Shown here: one piece after another, positions 1 through 8,569 of the stretch
Position numbering within the stretch: position 1 is the stretch's first letter
Layout: the number at the start of each line of letters is the position of its first letter
DNA from: Larix sibirica
Lineage: Eukaryota; Streptophyta; Pinopsida; Pinales; Pinaceae
Reading direction: 5' to 3'
DNA: 11,540 bases
Assembly: GCA_004151065.3 (NCBI GenBank)
Contig: NWUY0300032720.1
Span: 1 to 11,540 of the forward strand
Notes under the pieces: model-generated
What the model was told of the DNA's origin: nothing
Databases searched by the model: none
Seen by the model: only the letters and a program-made list of their open reading frames with translations
Program-made: the position numbers and the translations under genes

Positions 1-114
1 TGTCCACAACTCCTCCTAACATACGAGCAGCTGTAAAGATGCTCACAAAATGTTTATGTGTACCATAAGATATATATTTACATATGGCTCATGATTCTTA
101 TCTATAAAATATTT

Positions 115-397
115 CTAATTTGATTGAGACATCGTTTCGAATTCGTCTTTGGTCTTTTCGAGCTCTTTCAGTGCATTTGAGTAGGACAATAGCCCTCTAC
201 TATATTCACACAACAATTCGTCAAAGGAATTTCCAATAGTGTGTTGCCTCTTATGAGGTTCATAGCATTTCATCGGAGACATTTTCAATAGTGTCCCTCG
301 TCTTATCAATTATTCATTTGATGCTTATCAATTGTTCCTCCGATGCCAGCTGGGCATGCTCTAATTGGCAGGGAATTAGCTGCGTTGCAGCTTTCAG
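115..397 (-). pseudogene. Degraded minus-strand coding remnant, unknown protein
   Basis: I do not recognise this gene. Read on the minus strand, one frame (about 397 to 260) gives a hydrophilic, heptad-like stretch including QLEHAQLASEEQ. It is broken by a TGA near 314 and ends at a TGA near 260. A second frame (309 to 115, 64 codons) gives another charged stretch ending in NALKELEKTKDEFETMSQSN before a TAG. Together they resemble a charged, coiled-coil-like protein cut by a frameshift, but no domain is identifiable. Everything left of 115 lacks a sustained frame. It could be a decayed exon, a transposon protein or chance. Confidence is low because the tract is short and no conserved motif supports it. 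Confidence 0.25.
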
Positions 398-756
398 TCT
401 TGTTTTTATTTATTGATTATATTAAATTTGGAAAATAGAATATAAATAGTTATAAAACTTATTTAAATATGATAGAAATCTAATTTATACTTTTAGTAAA
501 TCAAATTTGCAACATTTTTATTATTTTTAATTGTTTGTTGTGCAATTTTTATGCTTAAACTAACATAATACTAACATATGTATAAAAGTCATTTGTTTAA
601 CTTTTTTGTTGATAAAAGATTGAGAATTGGATTTCAATAATAAAACTCAAATTAATAATATTTTAGAATTAGCCTAGATTCTCATTCAAATTTATTATGA
701 ATGTTTTGAGCATTGATGATTAACCTTATTATAGACTAATTTGACATAAACCTTGA
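398..756. other. AT-rich spacer without recognisable features
   Basis: This stretch is dominated by A and T, with runs such as TTATTATTTTTAATTG, and has no sustained reading frame on either strand. I see no terminal repeat, tRNA or promoter that can be defended. Composition changes near 757, where the sequence becomes richer in G and T; that is where I place the possible start of the LINE leader. Confidence 0.5.
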
Positions 757-1256
757 CAGGTGATATCTCATATGGTTTTTGACCATGAGGGTGAGGGAAG
801 GTTTGGAGGGAGGTGTCTGTGGCGATTAAGGTTTTCATGTACTGTGATTGTTTTTATGTCTATGGGCACCTTGGGTATGGTAGATTTCAGAGGGAGTTTG
901 GTGAGGACATTTACGAGACTATACTTCCTCTAATATTTTCTTTTTTAAGTTCTCGACTGTCATGGGTTTAGACTCAAGGGTTGGTTTTTTCTGGGTTTAT
1001 AGTGCATTTTCTTTGTTTTATTAGGTCACTACATCTTGAACAGCGTTTGGGGTTTATATTGTCATAATTATCTGTTTTTTATTGTCCATATCGCTGGAAG
1101 TCAGCCTGACCCTACCTCTGGGGAACGGGTCGGGACTTTGCAGGAAAGGACATTGATTATGGGGATCCTATAGTGTGATGGGGTCTTTATGATGAGGTAA
1201 TTATAGAAAAAGACTTTGGCTCAGAAAAGGAGTTTTATTAGCCTTTCTCATTAAAC
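757..1256 (+). other. Possible LINE 5' untranslated leader
   Basis: About 500 bases between the AT-rich spacer and the first ATG of the LINE ORF1. The tract is G/T-rich compared with its left flank, has no sustained reading frame, and runs directly into ORF1. Plant L1-type LINEs usually carry a 5' UTR of several hundred bases that contains an internal promoter, so position and composition fit. No promoter motif or target-site duplication could be identified, and the left boundary is a guess from the composition change. Confidence 0.4.
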
Positions 1257-2599
1257 ATGAGAGGGGGGGAATCACAGAGCAGTGGTTTGCAGGCTTTCCA
1301 AAATAGGTCCTTGAAAGCCCTAAAGAGCAGGAGCGAGGGTATCGAAATGATCCTTGGAAAGGATGTTCAACTTGGTCGGGTAGTGAGTTTTACTGAGCAT
1401 TCTCTAGTGGGAAAACTATGTTATACGAGTATAAGTCGTACTGCTCTCTTAATATGGATAAATGAGAATTGGAAACCCATTTTGAAGCATACGACGAGGG
1501 TTCATTTGCTGGTTAACAAATGGGTGGTTTTCCAATTTTTGGATACAGAACATGCTGAACTTATTTTGGGTCAAAAGTGGGTTATTGACAGGGGCTCTCT
1601 GTGCTTAAAGAGATGGCATCTAGCCTTTAATTTTGCTATGGAACAACTCAAACAAAATCACTTTTGGGTACTGTTAAAAGGCTTCCCTCTAGCCTTATGG
1701 TCCAGAGTTGTGATAGTATCACTAGCAAACTATCTTGGGTGATTTATATTCTTTCATGATAGATCATTAGTCCACGAAGATAAGCGATGCGCTTGGGTTT
1801 TGGTTGAAATAGACATGGACATGGGCCTTCCTAATTCCATTACTAATAGATGGGGTGATAGGGTTCTTATTCAAGCTATTGATTATTGGCAAACCCCATT
1901 TCGATGCTTCACCAGTGGCAAAGAAATACATATGCGAAAGGAATGTGGTCGGCCTCATATGCCTAAGAACAAGCCATCTCAAGCTCAGTTCAATACAGAT
2001 GATGTTCCTACAGAGGTCCCAACTAATCCGGTGGTTTCACAAGCAGTTTTGGAACTATCCTCTTTTCCAGTAAGTTTAAAACCCTCTTTTCGGAAATCTT
2101 TAAGTCATTATCTGAAAATCAACTTTAAATGATTGAGATTTAGGGTCGTAAATATGTGGGTATCTAGACACATTTTGGGGACTCTAGTGGTAACCCAGTT
2201 CGAGATGACTTATCTCCTATAGGATCCATTGATATCCCTATCGATCTGGGTCTGGACACGGAAAATTTGTTGGAGCTTTTTAATCTGGACTCTGATTCAC
2301 AGATTATTCGGGATGAACAGGTTATCCTTTGATATGGGATACCCTCTCCCATTAACTCTACACCTGATGGGGACAGGGGGGTATCTCCTTTCATCTCTTC
2401 CATGTCGGATGGGGGATTATTATAAAACCCTATCCCTATACAAATTGTTGATACTCCTTTCGCAATACTGACCTCTCCTAACCTATCCAATGTAACCATT
2501 AAGAAAAAAGATGGGGGTAGGTGTCGAAAGGGGTTAGCTAGGGCCACCCTGGGTGGGACATTGGAGGGTTATTTCTCAGAGGCAGGGACCTCATCATAG
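1257..2599 (+). pseudogene. LINE ORF1: DUF4283 domain plus degenerate CCHC zinc knuckle
   Basis: ORF1 proteins of plant LINEs bind element RNA and act as chaperones in the retrotransposition particle. The ATG at 1257 opens frame 0. The DUF4283 fold is seen from about codon 50, with typical phrases such as KWVVFQFLDTEHAE and NHFWVLLKGFPLALWS. A single TGA at 1740 interrupts it; the same frame continues at once with HEDKRCAWVLVEID and DYWQTPFRC. A zinc knuckle follows at 1905-1946, but its second Cys is Ser (CFTSGKEIHMRKEC). Near 2110-2170 the reading shifts to frame 2, which carries an acidic linker and the basic patch KKKDGGRCRKGLARA. That frame has stops at 2330, 2423 and 2597 and then runs without change into the endonuclease frame. 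The element may therefore once have encoded one polyprotein. Confidence 0.87.
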
Positions 2600-2689
2600 C
2601 AGTCGGTTTATGGGAATTCACAAACTATGTTATCTTCTATTTTTCATCCACTTAGAGCATTAACAACCAACTCAGAGATTAGTTACTCC

Positions 2690-3556
2690 ATGATCATTTT
2701 GTCCTTAAATATTCGTGGGGTTGGGGGCACCTCAAAACATAATGCCTTCCGAAGATTATTGACGACTACTAGACCACATTCAGGTGCTGTTACAGGAAAC
2801 ATTGGCGAATGCATAGAGAGCTAGGGATTTTTTCTGTAAGTTTCTTCCTACATGGCAAGTTTGTTCAATTGTTGTTGAGGGGAGATCAAGTGGTCTTCTA
2901 GCGGCCTGGAATCCTTCCCTTCTTAGTTTTAATCCCTTTGATGTTGGGGGGGGGTTCTTTTAGTGGGATACAACTGTTATGGGCCTCACTTGGATAAGTA
3001 GAGTTTTTGGAATGCTCTCTCAACATTTGGTTTGATGGATATTCCCTCATTGATTTTAGCAGGTGATCTAAATATTACTCTTGGAGATAGAGAGTCATGG
3101 GGCACAAATGCACATACTCCGGATAATGCTTCATGGTTTTGTGATCTTTTTTAGGGTCGTCATCTGATTGATATATTACCGAAACCATTTGTTTCCGCAT
3201 GGAGAAATGGGAGAAAAGGTGATGCAGCATTAGCAAAACGATTGGATCATTTTCTTATTAATGAAGGTCTTCTTGGGTCTTTATCACTATGTAATACATG
3301 GGTGGAGGTAGCAAATATCTCAGATCATCAACCTATTATTCTAAGCATTGTAAAGGGCCCTTTTAATACCAAATACCCATTTAAATTTTGCTCCATTTGG
3401 TCACTTGATAATGCTTTTATCCAGATGGTTAGGGATCTATGGGACACATTTGCGGTTGAGCCATTGATTCTGACAATGAAGAGACTACCAATCTTTTTGC
3501 GGATGTTAAAGGCTCGAGTGGCACCATGGTTGAGGGAAAAAAATCAAAAATTCTGA
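2690..3556 (+). pseudogene. LINE endonuclease domain (APE/exo-endo-phosphatase type), frameshifted
   Basis: This domain nicks the target DNA to prime reverse transcription. It starts with MIILSLNIRGVGG (2690, frame 2), the usual opening with the active-site Asn. The frame then moves to 0 near 2785, giving LLQET with the metal-binding Glu at 2796. It returns to frame 2 near a nine-G run at 2946-2954. After that come YGPH (2978), AGDLNITLGD (Asp 3065, Asn 3071), RNGRKGDAALAKRLDHFL, and SDHQP (Asp 3323, His 3326). The main catalytic residues are present, but stops at 2820 and 3152 and both shifts disable the protein. From about 3400 the frame carries the linker that normally leads into the RT (up to REKNQKF, stop at 3554). 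The ancestral start could be the ATG at 2690 or an upstream fusion with ORF1. Confidence 0.88.
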
Positions 3557-5136
3557 TTGATCCGCAGGAGATTGAGGGGGGGAATTCTTGGTTTATTATC
3601 TCGTCCATTCACAGAAACTGTTATGCCTTATTTTATGGAAAAATTGAGTTTACTTGAGGACATGAAGAAAACTAATCTGAAGCATGAAGAGGACTTGTGG
3701 TGTATCACACCATTTCACACTTGCTTTTTGTCGATGATGTTCTGCTTTTTGGTATGGGATGTATACAGGAATGGATGCACATTAAATATGTCTTGGATAC
3801 ATTATGCATGGTATCTGGGATGTAGGTAAGCTATCCTAAACCTTGTCTTTACTCTGTCAATATTGAAGAGGAAGAACTCTTCCCTCTGAAGGATATCTTC
3901 CCCCTGGACATACATGATATGAATATTGGTTTAACATATTTAGGATATTTTATCAAACCAAATTCATATTTGGTCTCAGACTGGTTATGGATTGTTAAAA
4001 AGGTTGAAAAAAGAATCCATTGTTGGATGCACAGAAAATTTTCCATGGGTGGACGATTGGTCTTACTTAACTCTGTTTTGACAAATCTTCCGATATATTG
4101 GTTTTCACTTGCTCGTGTCCCTGCGTCCATTCGAAGAAAAATCAGGAAATTTTTCTTTAATTTTCTCTGGAAGGGAACTCATCTCTACAAGGGAAGTCAC
4201 TTAGTCTCTTGGGAGAGAATGTCTACTCCAAAGAATAGGGGTGGTTGGGGTATCCATAATTTATATTGTGTATGTTATGCATTGCACTTAAAAAGTCTAT
4301 GGAGAAGCCTTATTGATGAAGGACTATGGGGAAACACCACTAGGGACAAATATATTTATCCAAACTTGGTGGTTGGTTGGCTACGATCGGCGAAGAAGTT
4401 AAAATGTCAGAGATCTGTTATTTGGATGGGTTTAGTGGAAACCTTGCCATACCTTCAGCGATGGATTTCCTGGAAAACTAGGAATGGTTATCAAGTTGTG
4501 GTAGGAAGGGATTGGATACTTGGTACAAACCACTCATGTATTCTATCAGATCTTACCCTCAACATTATTCAAAGGAAGGGCATTTTCTTTCCTAATCAGG
4601 CAAAGAAGAATGTACATATCCAGCAGGTGGGAAACTATTTGTATTCGACTCTTGAATTACATCTCAATGGGGATGTGGCAACAGAATGGGATCTCTATAT
4701 TGCAGGGTTGAAACACGCATGTATTACTCTAAATGAGGATATGGATGATATTTATTGGGCATGTGGATATGGAAATGGGTTGTTTACCACGAATCTGTCA
4801 TACGGGGCTATCGCATCTGAGCATCAGGTTTCATATCCAGTTTGGTGGAGTTTTATTATATGGAAATGGAAGGTCCCATAAAAAATGAATATTTTCCTGT
4901 GGTTAGCACTAAATTATTGAAATATTACCGGAGCCAAATTTAGGAACCATGGGGGAATTGGTCCAAATGTGTGTCATATATGCTTTAGAGCTGAAGAAAC
5001 TTGTGATCATCTATTTAATTAGTGCATATACACATTACATCTTTGGGAAGAGTTATCCATTTGTCACTGTCAAGATGGTACTTGGTCGGGAAGCACCCTG
5101 GAGGAAAACCTAAAATATTGGTATACAAAATACAAC
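3557..5136 (+). pseudogene. LINE reverse transcriptase C-terminal part and zf-RVT, N-terminal RT deleted
   Basis: The RT copies element RNA at the nicked target. Here it resumes only around the template-grip motif, degenerate at 3563-3600 (RLRGGILGLLSRPF in place of a GLRQG..PLSP..F pattern), followed by EKLSLLEDMKKTN. Near 3680-3710 the reading moves to frame 1 and gives the catalytic box HLLFVDDVLLFG (Asp-Asp at 3733-3738). The thumb and connection follow, with SMGGRLVLLNSVLTNLPIYW and FNFLWKG. Fingers and the first catalytic Asp of the palm are absent, so it cannot polymerise. From 3712 onward frame 1 has no further frameshift, only stops at 3823, 4879, 4918 and 5020. The zf-RVT motif lies at 4972-5025 (Cys 4972, Cys 4981, His 5008, Cys 5023). 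Confidence 0.9.
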
Positions 5137-5139
5137 CAC

Positions 5140-5757
5140 TTGATGGCATATCCAGTGCATTTCATTTGGGGTCTTTGGCAACTAAGGAACTCTATATTGT
5201 TTGATGGGAAAGTTTACACATTGCGTGGGTCCGTTGCTTTCATTCAACACTTCATGAAAGACATAATTTGGAAGATGTCTGTCATGAGTAAAACCAATGA
5301 TATCCCTAATATCAATTATCTATTACCTGTGGGTTATTTTGACAGGGCTACTCAATTGGAAAGATGTGGGGTAGGGTGCATTATTATCATGGATCAAGAA
5401 CATCACATGGAGATGCCTTTTGGATGTGGAATGGGTAGCAACACAGGGGCGGAAATCCTTTCTTTATGGGGATTGATGACAATATCACATAGATTTGGCA
5501 TACACAGGATAAACATATATGGTGATTCTCCAGCTATTATAAATTGGATCTCAGGAAGTTGCAGTTTACAAGTTCCATATTTGACATTTTGGAAACAAAG
5601 GATTATGCAATTACACAATGCATTTGATCATATATGTTATAAACATGTGAGAAGAATCTATAACATGCAGGCAGACATACTATCAAAAATTGGCCTCGTT
5701 ATGGAGGAAGGAATGGCTCATATCTTCCTTTATCACAAGCAACAGGTTTTGGATTAG
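5140..5757 (+). CDS. LINE C-terminal RNase H domain, open reading frame of 205 codons
   Basis: RNase H removes the RNA strand from the RNA-DNA hybrid; in plant LINEs it sits at the C-terminus of ORF2. This tract is in the same frame as the RT part and has no stop until TAG at 5755. The ATG at 5140 is only the first Met after the last nonsense codon at 5020, so it is not a natural start. The four acidic catalytic residues are visible: Asp in GYFDRA (5341, residue 68), Glu in GAEILSLWG (5452, residue 105), Asp in IYGDSPAIINW (5524, residue 129) and Asp in NMQADILSK (5674, residue 179). The Gly usually following the first Asp is Arg. The short tail MEEGMAHIFLYHKQ is element-specific. With the upstream ORF broken, expression as a free protein is unlikely. 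Confidence 0.85.
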   Translation: MMAYPVHFIWGLWQLRNSILFDGKVYTLRGSVAFIQHFMKDIIWKMSVMSKTNDIPNINYLLPVGYFDRATQLERCGVGCIIIMDQEHHMEMPFGCGMGSNTGAEILSLWGLMTISHRFGIHRINIYGDSPAIINWISGSCSLQVPYLTFWKQRIMQLHNAFDHICYKHVRRIYNMQADILSKIGLVMEEGMAHIFLYHKQQVLD

Positions 5758-5812
5758 TTCATAGTTCGAATTCAATCTTTTAAGGTCACCTCTCAACAAA
5801 ATATTTCCCTAG

Positions 5813-5991
5813 GATGTGAGAAATCTGTGTAAGCAAAGATGATTGATACTTATATTTATCTCTTGTATGACTGCATTGTGGAGAAAGCCTTACCTAAGGG
5901 AAAATTGATCCACAACCACATCAATGTAAGAGGATTCAAGGCTGACAGAATGGTAGGGTTCGTGCTTGCCAACATGTATGCCAAATGCTAG
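5813..5991 (+). pseudogene. PPR (pentatricopeptide repeat) protein gene fragment
   Basis: PPR proteins bind organellar RNA and guide its editing or processing. From 5842 frame 1 reads DTYIYLLYDCIVEKALPKGK, then LIHNHINVRGFKADRMVGF and LANMYAKC. This is the familiar PLS-class repeat boundary (D.Y..LL..C....AL..GK.IH.H....GF..D....N.L..MYAKCG). Just upstream in frame 2, 5816-5839 reads VRNLCKQR, which resembles the short LCKQ element often found before the first repeat, with a deletion between. A TAG at 5989 stands where the Gly of AKCG is expected. Only about 1.5 repeats remain, so this is a truncated gene piece, not a gene. It begins 56 bases after the LINE stop and has the same orientation. 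Confidence 0.8.
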
Positions 5992-6387
5992 GTGTTCTTC
6001 CTGCCAGCAGACCATCCTGCTCTCCACAATCATCATTCATTTATGTGGAGAAGGAAATATCCAAAAACGCAATCGAACGACCCTTCTCAATCTAAAGATA
6101 TCAACATTGCAAGAATACAAATGGTAATTGTTGGCCTAGCTAAAGGATTTGTCGAAATCCTACGAAGCAGACTTTTGAACGTAAATGTGGCCACAGTTCT
6201 GTTAAAACGCCTCTTCTCATAGATTGATGTAGAGATCACCAATTATTATGCTAGAGAGCGACATCGTAAAAATGAGAAGAAATACTTTAGGCATGAAGAA
6301 GGAGACATTTGTGAACAATTCGACTTCTGTAAAGAAAGCAAATCAGATCGATCCAAGAAAAAGAAGAAGGCAGTAATCTCACAATGA
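5992..6387 (+). pseudogene. Unidentified reading frame continuing from the PPR fragment
   Basis: Frame 1 stays open from 5992 to TGA at 6385 except for one TAG at 6220. Including the PPR piece, this gives a tract of about 180 codons with two TAG codons. I do not recognise the protein. The middle has an aliphatic segment (ARIQMVIVGLAKGFVEIL). The end is strongly charged (YYARERHRKNEKKYFRHEE) and closes with a lysine cluster, SKSDRSKKKKKAV, that could serve as a nuclear signal. No PPR repeat pattern is visible after 5991, so the join with the PPR fragment may be a rearrangement breakpoint. It may be part of another decayed gene. It is rated above chance only because of its length in an AT-rich region. 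Confidence 0.35.
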
Positions 6388-7886
6388 TGACCAGCTCGAA
6401 GGCCGTGTTATAAACTAAAATTTTCCATTTTTTTAATGACTCAAACTGAATTTTTAACTTTGTTGATTTATCCTCCATTGATGAGTCTAACTGTAGATAT
6501 TGGCAAGATCACAACAAATGTTTTGAAAGGTCTTTGTTTTACATACAAATATCTTAATGCAACATTCAACTCATTCTATGGTTAGGATGCATAAGATATA
6601 AGATCAGTTGGATTACCCATAGCCACTTTGTAATATGTCACTTGATTGTTCAAGAGGCATAAACTAGATACATCATCATTTTTTTCTCATAATGATTAGT
6701 ATGGCTCCAACTTCTATTATTCCAACGAGGTGCAAATGAGATTGTTCCAACTTCTATGAAAAGTCTCATGTACAAACAAGATACATCATCATTTTGTTTT
6801 TTCATAATGATTAGTCAGCCCCAATATATTCCAAACTTTCATGCACCTTAGGGGTGAGCTAGAATAATATTTTCCACCATGCCCATCATGCTTGACTTTC
6901 CTATTGTTGATATGTGCTCCAAAATTCCAAGATACAATTACTATATATTATGGAATTTCTCTTCTAATGCATCTAGAAATCTTTATTGTTGATTTGTTAT
7001 TCATTCATTTGTATAATAGCCATATTACTTTATTCTTTATTATGTCATTTGCTTCTTTTCCCCTATTTATGTAGTCCTCAACTATAGAATGTCCTTTTAT
7101 TCGTCTATTCATTTATGTTAAAGCCTTTTTTATCCAACCCGCTTTTTTATAAGCTCGATGTATTGCATCATATTATCCAACCCAATGTCCACTTCTTCCT
7201 CCAATTTTCCTTCCTACCCTGCCTCATTCATGTGAAGGTGTGATTTTAGATTGCGACCAATCTTCCCCAACCTTTAATGCAACTAGAATAGTACTTACAA
7301 CATAAACTCTCTTCACTTATTCTTGTTCATCGCCACGACCACCTCAACTACAATCCATGTTTGATCTTTAGTGAGATACTTCAACTTTTAAATTTGTGTT
7401 TTTGCTCATCATTATTTGATGTAGTTCCCTTCTTTCAGCCTAATCAATGATATCTGATTAAAGATGCAAATCTATTTGTTGGACCATAAATTCCAAAACT
7501 TTGGTTTATGTGGAAATAGTACTTGCAAGCCATTGTTCATAGTTTTTTTTAAACTTGCATCGTTTTCACTTTTGAATATATAGTCCAAATTTTAGTATAT
7601 AAACTTTTTGTTGTTTCAAGCATTGTTTAGGGAGTTTTGGTTTCTTAGTTTATCATCAAGCACCAACCCTACAATAAAATGTACAATTGCATATTAAAAA
7701 ATCTTAGCATTTCTTTATAGCAAGGCAAAGGCTTTCAATATCCATAATTTTGTGTTTGAAATATAAGTAGAAAGCAAAAGTAAGAATTATAAATATTCCA
7801 TTTTTTATACATCATACGACAACATAGAAATTTTTTCCCCAAGTTAAAGTGCCCAGGAAAAATCCTCGAGTACTTCCCTTCATTGT
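6388..7886. other. Long AT-rich stretch without recognisable genes
   Basis: About 1.5 kb with no sustained coding frame that has protein-like character on either strand. The plus strand is pyrimidine-rich between roughly 6800 and 7450. A 60-codon open stretch at 6892-7074 is rich in Leu, Ile and Phe, as expected by chance here. Besides the direct repeat listed separately, I see only short echoes such as TCCAACTTCTAT (6706 and 6746) and TATCCAACCC (about 7132 and 7173). It may be an unrecognised decayed transposon. Confidence 0.5.
6666..6815. repeat. Pair of short direct repeats, about 36 bp, 113 bp apart
   Basis: Copy one at 6666-6700 and copy two at 6779-6815 share AGATACATCATCATTTT and TCATAATGATTAGT, differing in the T-rich centre by a two-base length change and a substitution. 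The spacing of 113 bp suggests a local duplication whose inner part has diverged. No gene is associated. Confidence 0.7.
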
Positions 7887-8045
7887 GAGGATGGTACCCA
7901 AGTTAAACCCTAGATTCGTCAAATAGTTGGTAGTTTGTAGTACATGGCACTGGAAGTCCTAAAGTGAAACTATGGGCCATATGTTGACATGTGGAGTGTA
8001 GGAGTCATTCTTTACATTTTATTGTGTGGAGTGCCACCATCCTGG
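7887..8045 (+). pseudogene. CDPK (calcium-dependent protein kinase) pseudogene, exon-1-like block
   Basis: CDPKs are plant Ser/Thr kinases switched on by calcium through C-terminal EF hands. Reading from about 7890 gives the activation segment and the following subdomains: IRQIVGS (7914), then YMALEVLK (7941), [19 protein letters not shown] and CGVPPSW (to 8045). In known CDPKs this is the region around the APE motif through [10 protein letters not shown]. The APE motif is damaged (Pro to Leu), and stops at 7911, 7938 and after EVLK interrupt the frame. No ATP-binding or catalytic-loop sequence is seen upstream. The block ends in TGG-T followed by GTATGC at 8047, a plausible remnant of a 5' splice site. 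The wording is closest to the CPK group that includes CPK10/30/32, from memory of the family. Confidence 0.88.
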
Positions 8046-8278
8046 TGTATGCAAAACATGCAACAAAATGGTTTCTAAGAATTTCAAGGTTACACCCTCT
8101 GTGTAAAAATTGACTCCTAATAGTAGTGCATTCCATTGATATCCTCATTGTTTGTTCCAAGGGAATCATGTTAAGGTTTGTAGAAATATATTGTTACTGG
8201 TTTAAGTCTCATTCTTGAAGATAAAATACTACAATTCAAGGAATTTGTATTGAGTATTATGTGCAATTTGTATGTAAA
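8046..8278 (+). other. Remnant intron of the CDPK pseudogene
   Basis: About 230 non-coding bases separate the two kinase blocks exactly after the ..GVPPFW.. phrase, where many plant CDPK genes have their first intron. It opens with a donor-like GTATGC at 8047. A clear AG acceptor is missing (AAAAATGG at the junction), as expected after decay. The position argues that this is a DNA-level gene copy and not a processed cDNA copy. Confidence 0.6.
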
Positions 8279-8434
8279 AATGGACCAGGGGTTGTTGTGA
8301 CCATTCTTTGGGGTCATATATATTTCAAAAGAGTTCCATGGCCAAAATTTTATGGGTGTGCCAACAGTCTTGTCTACCACATGCTTGAGCCTGACCCTAA
8401 GATTCGGTTAAGCACTCAACAAGTGCTTGCTATG
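8279..8434 (+). pseudogene. CDPK pseudogene, exon-2-like block (kinase C-lobe)
   Basis: Frame 2 reads NGPGVVVTILWGHIYFKRVP, then WPKFYGCANSLVYHM and LEPDPKIRLSTQQVLAM. This lines up with the CDPK stretch that runs from TEQG.A..I through DFKR.PWP to ML.PDP..RL..QQVL, kinase subdomains X-XI, including the conserved Arg of RLS. The frame itself is unbroken here from 8261 to TAA at 8447, but the Asp of DFKR is Tyr and several core residues are replaced. It stops where the second CDPK intron usually lies. The EF-hand region is not found downstream, so the gene copy is cut at both ends. Together with the exon-1-like block it is a certain relative of CDPK but non-functional. Confidence 0.88.
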
Positions 8435-8569
8435 TTTTTTTTGTTGTAACTAAATTGTAACTTGGGTCTTACAAGGTACATGTTTAGCTTGTAGGATTTG
8501 GTTAAGCTTTTAAAACTAGTTAAAAGGAAGATGAATTTTCAAATTACAAATATGTACATTACATTTAAT

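Larger units (their letters stand above)
1257..5757 (+). mobile_element. Degraded L1-type plant LINE retrotransposon with internal RT deletion
   Basis: Domain order on the plus strand is DUF4283-like ORF1, CCHC-like knuckle, APE-type endonuclease, reverse transcriptase, zf-RVT and RNase H. This is the standard arrangement of plant L1-clade LINEs, which nick target DNA and reverse-transcribe their RNA in place. The copy is dead: there are in-frame stops at 1740, 2330, 2423, 2597, 2820, 3152, 3823, 4879, 4918 and 5020. Frame changes fall near 2110-2170, 2785, 2950-2975, 3557 and 3680-3710. The first half of the RT is missing. No poly(A) tail or 3' UTR follows the RNase H stop; a PPR fragment begins 56 bases later. 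Target-site duplications were not found, so the ends are those of the recognisable coding region. Confidence 0.93.

Noticed and set aside
2164-2547. Minus-strand open frame of 127 codons
   Set aside because: It lies opposite the ORF1 linker, whose plus-strand frame has the expected acidic and basic segments between DUF4283 and the endonuclease; the minus frame shows no domain.
3849-4130. Minus-strand open frame of 93 codons
   Set aside because: It is the complement of well-recognised RT thumb sequence on the plus strand.
3823-5022. Stops in the RT frame as programmed readthrough or recoding
   Set aside because: Stops of all three kinds occur at scattered places in an element that also has frameshifts and a deletion, so simple decay is the better explanation.
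757-5757. LTR retrotransposon or pararetrovirus interpretation
   Set aside because: No long terminal repeats, protease, integrase or primer-binding site; domain order and APE-type endonuclease are those of a LINE.
6892-7074. Plus-strand hydrophobic frame of 60 codons that could be a membrane peptide
   Set aside because: Leu/Ile/Phe richness is expected from T-rich DNA; no start context, partner or motif supports it.
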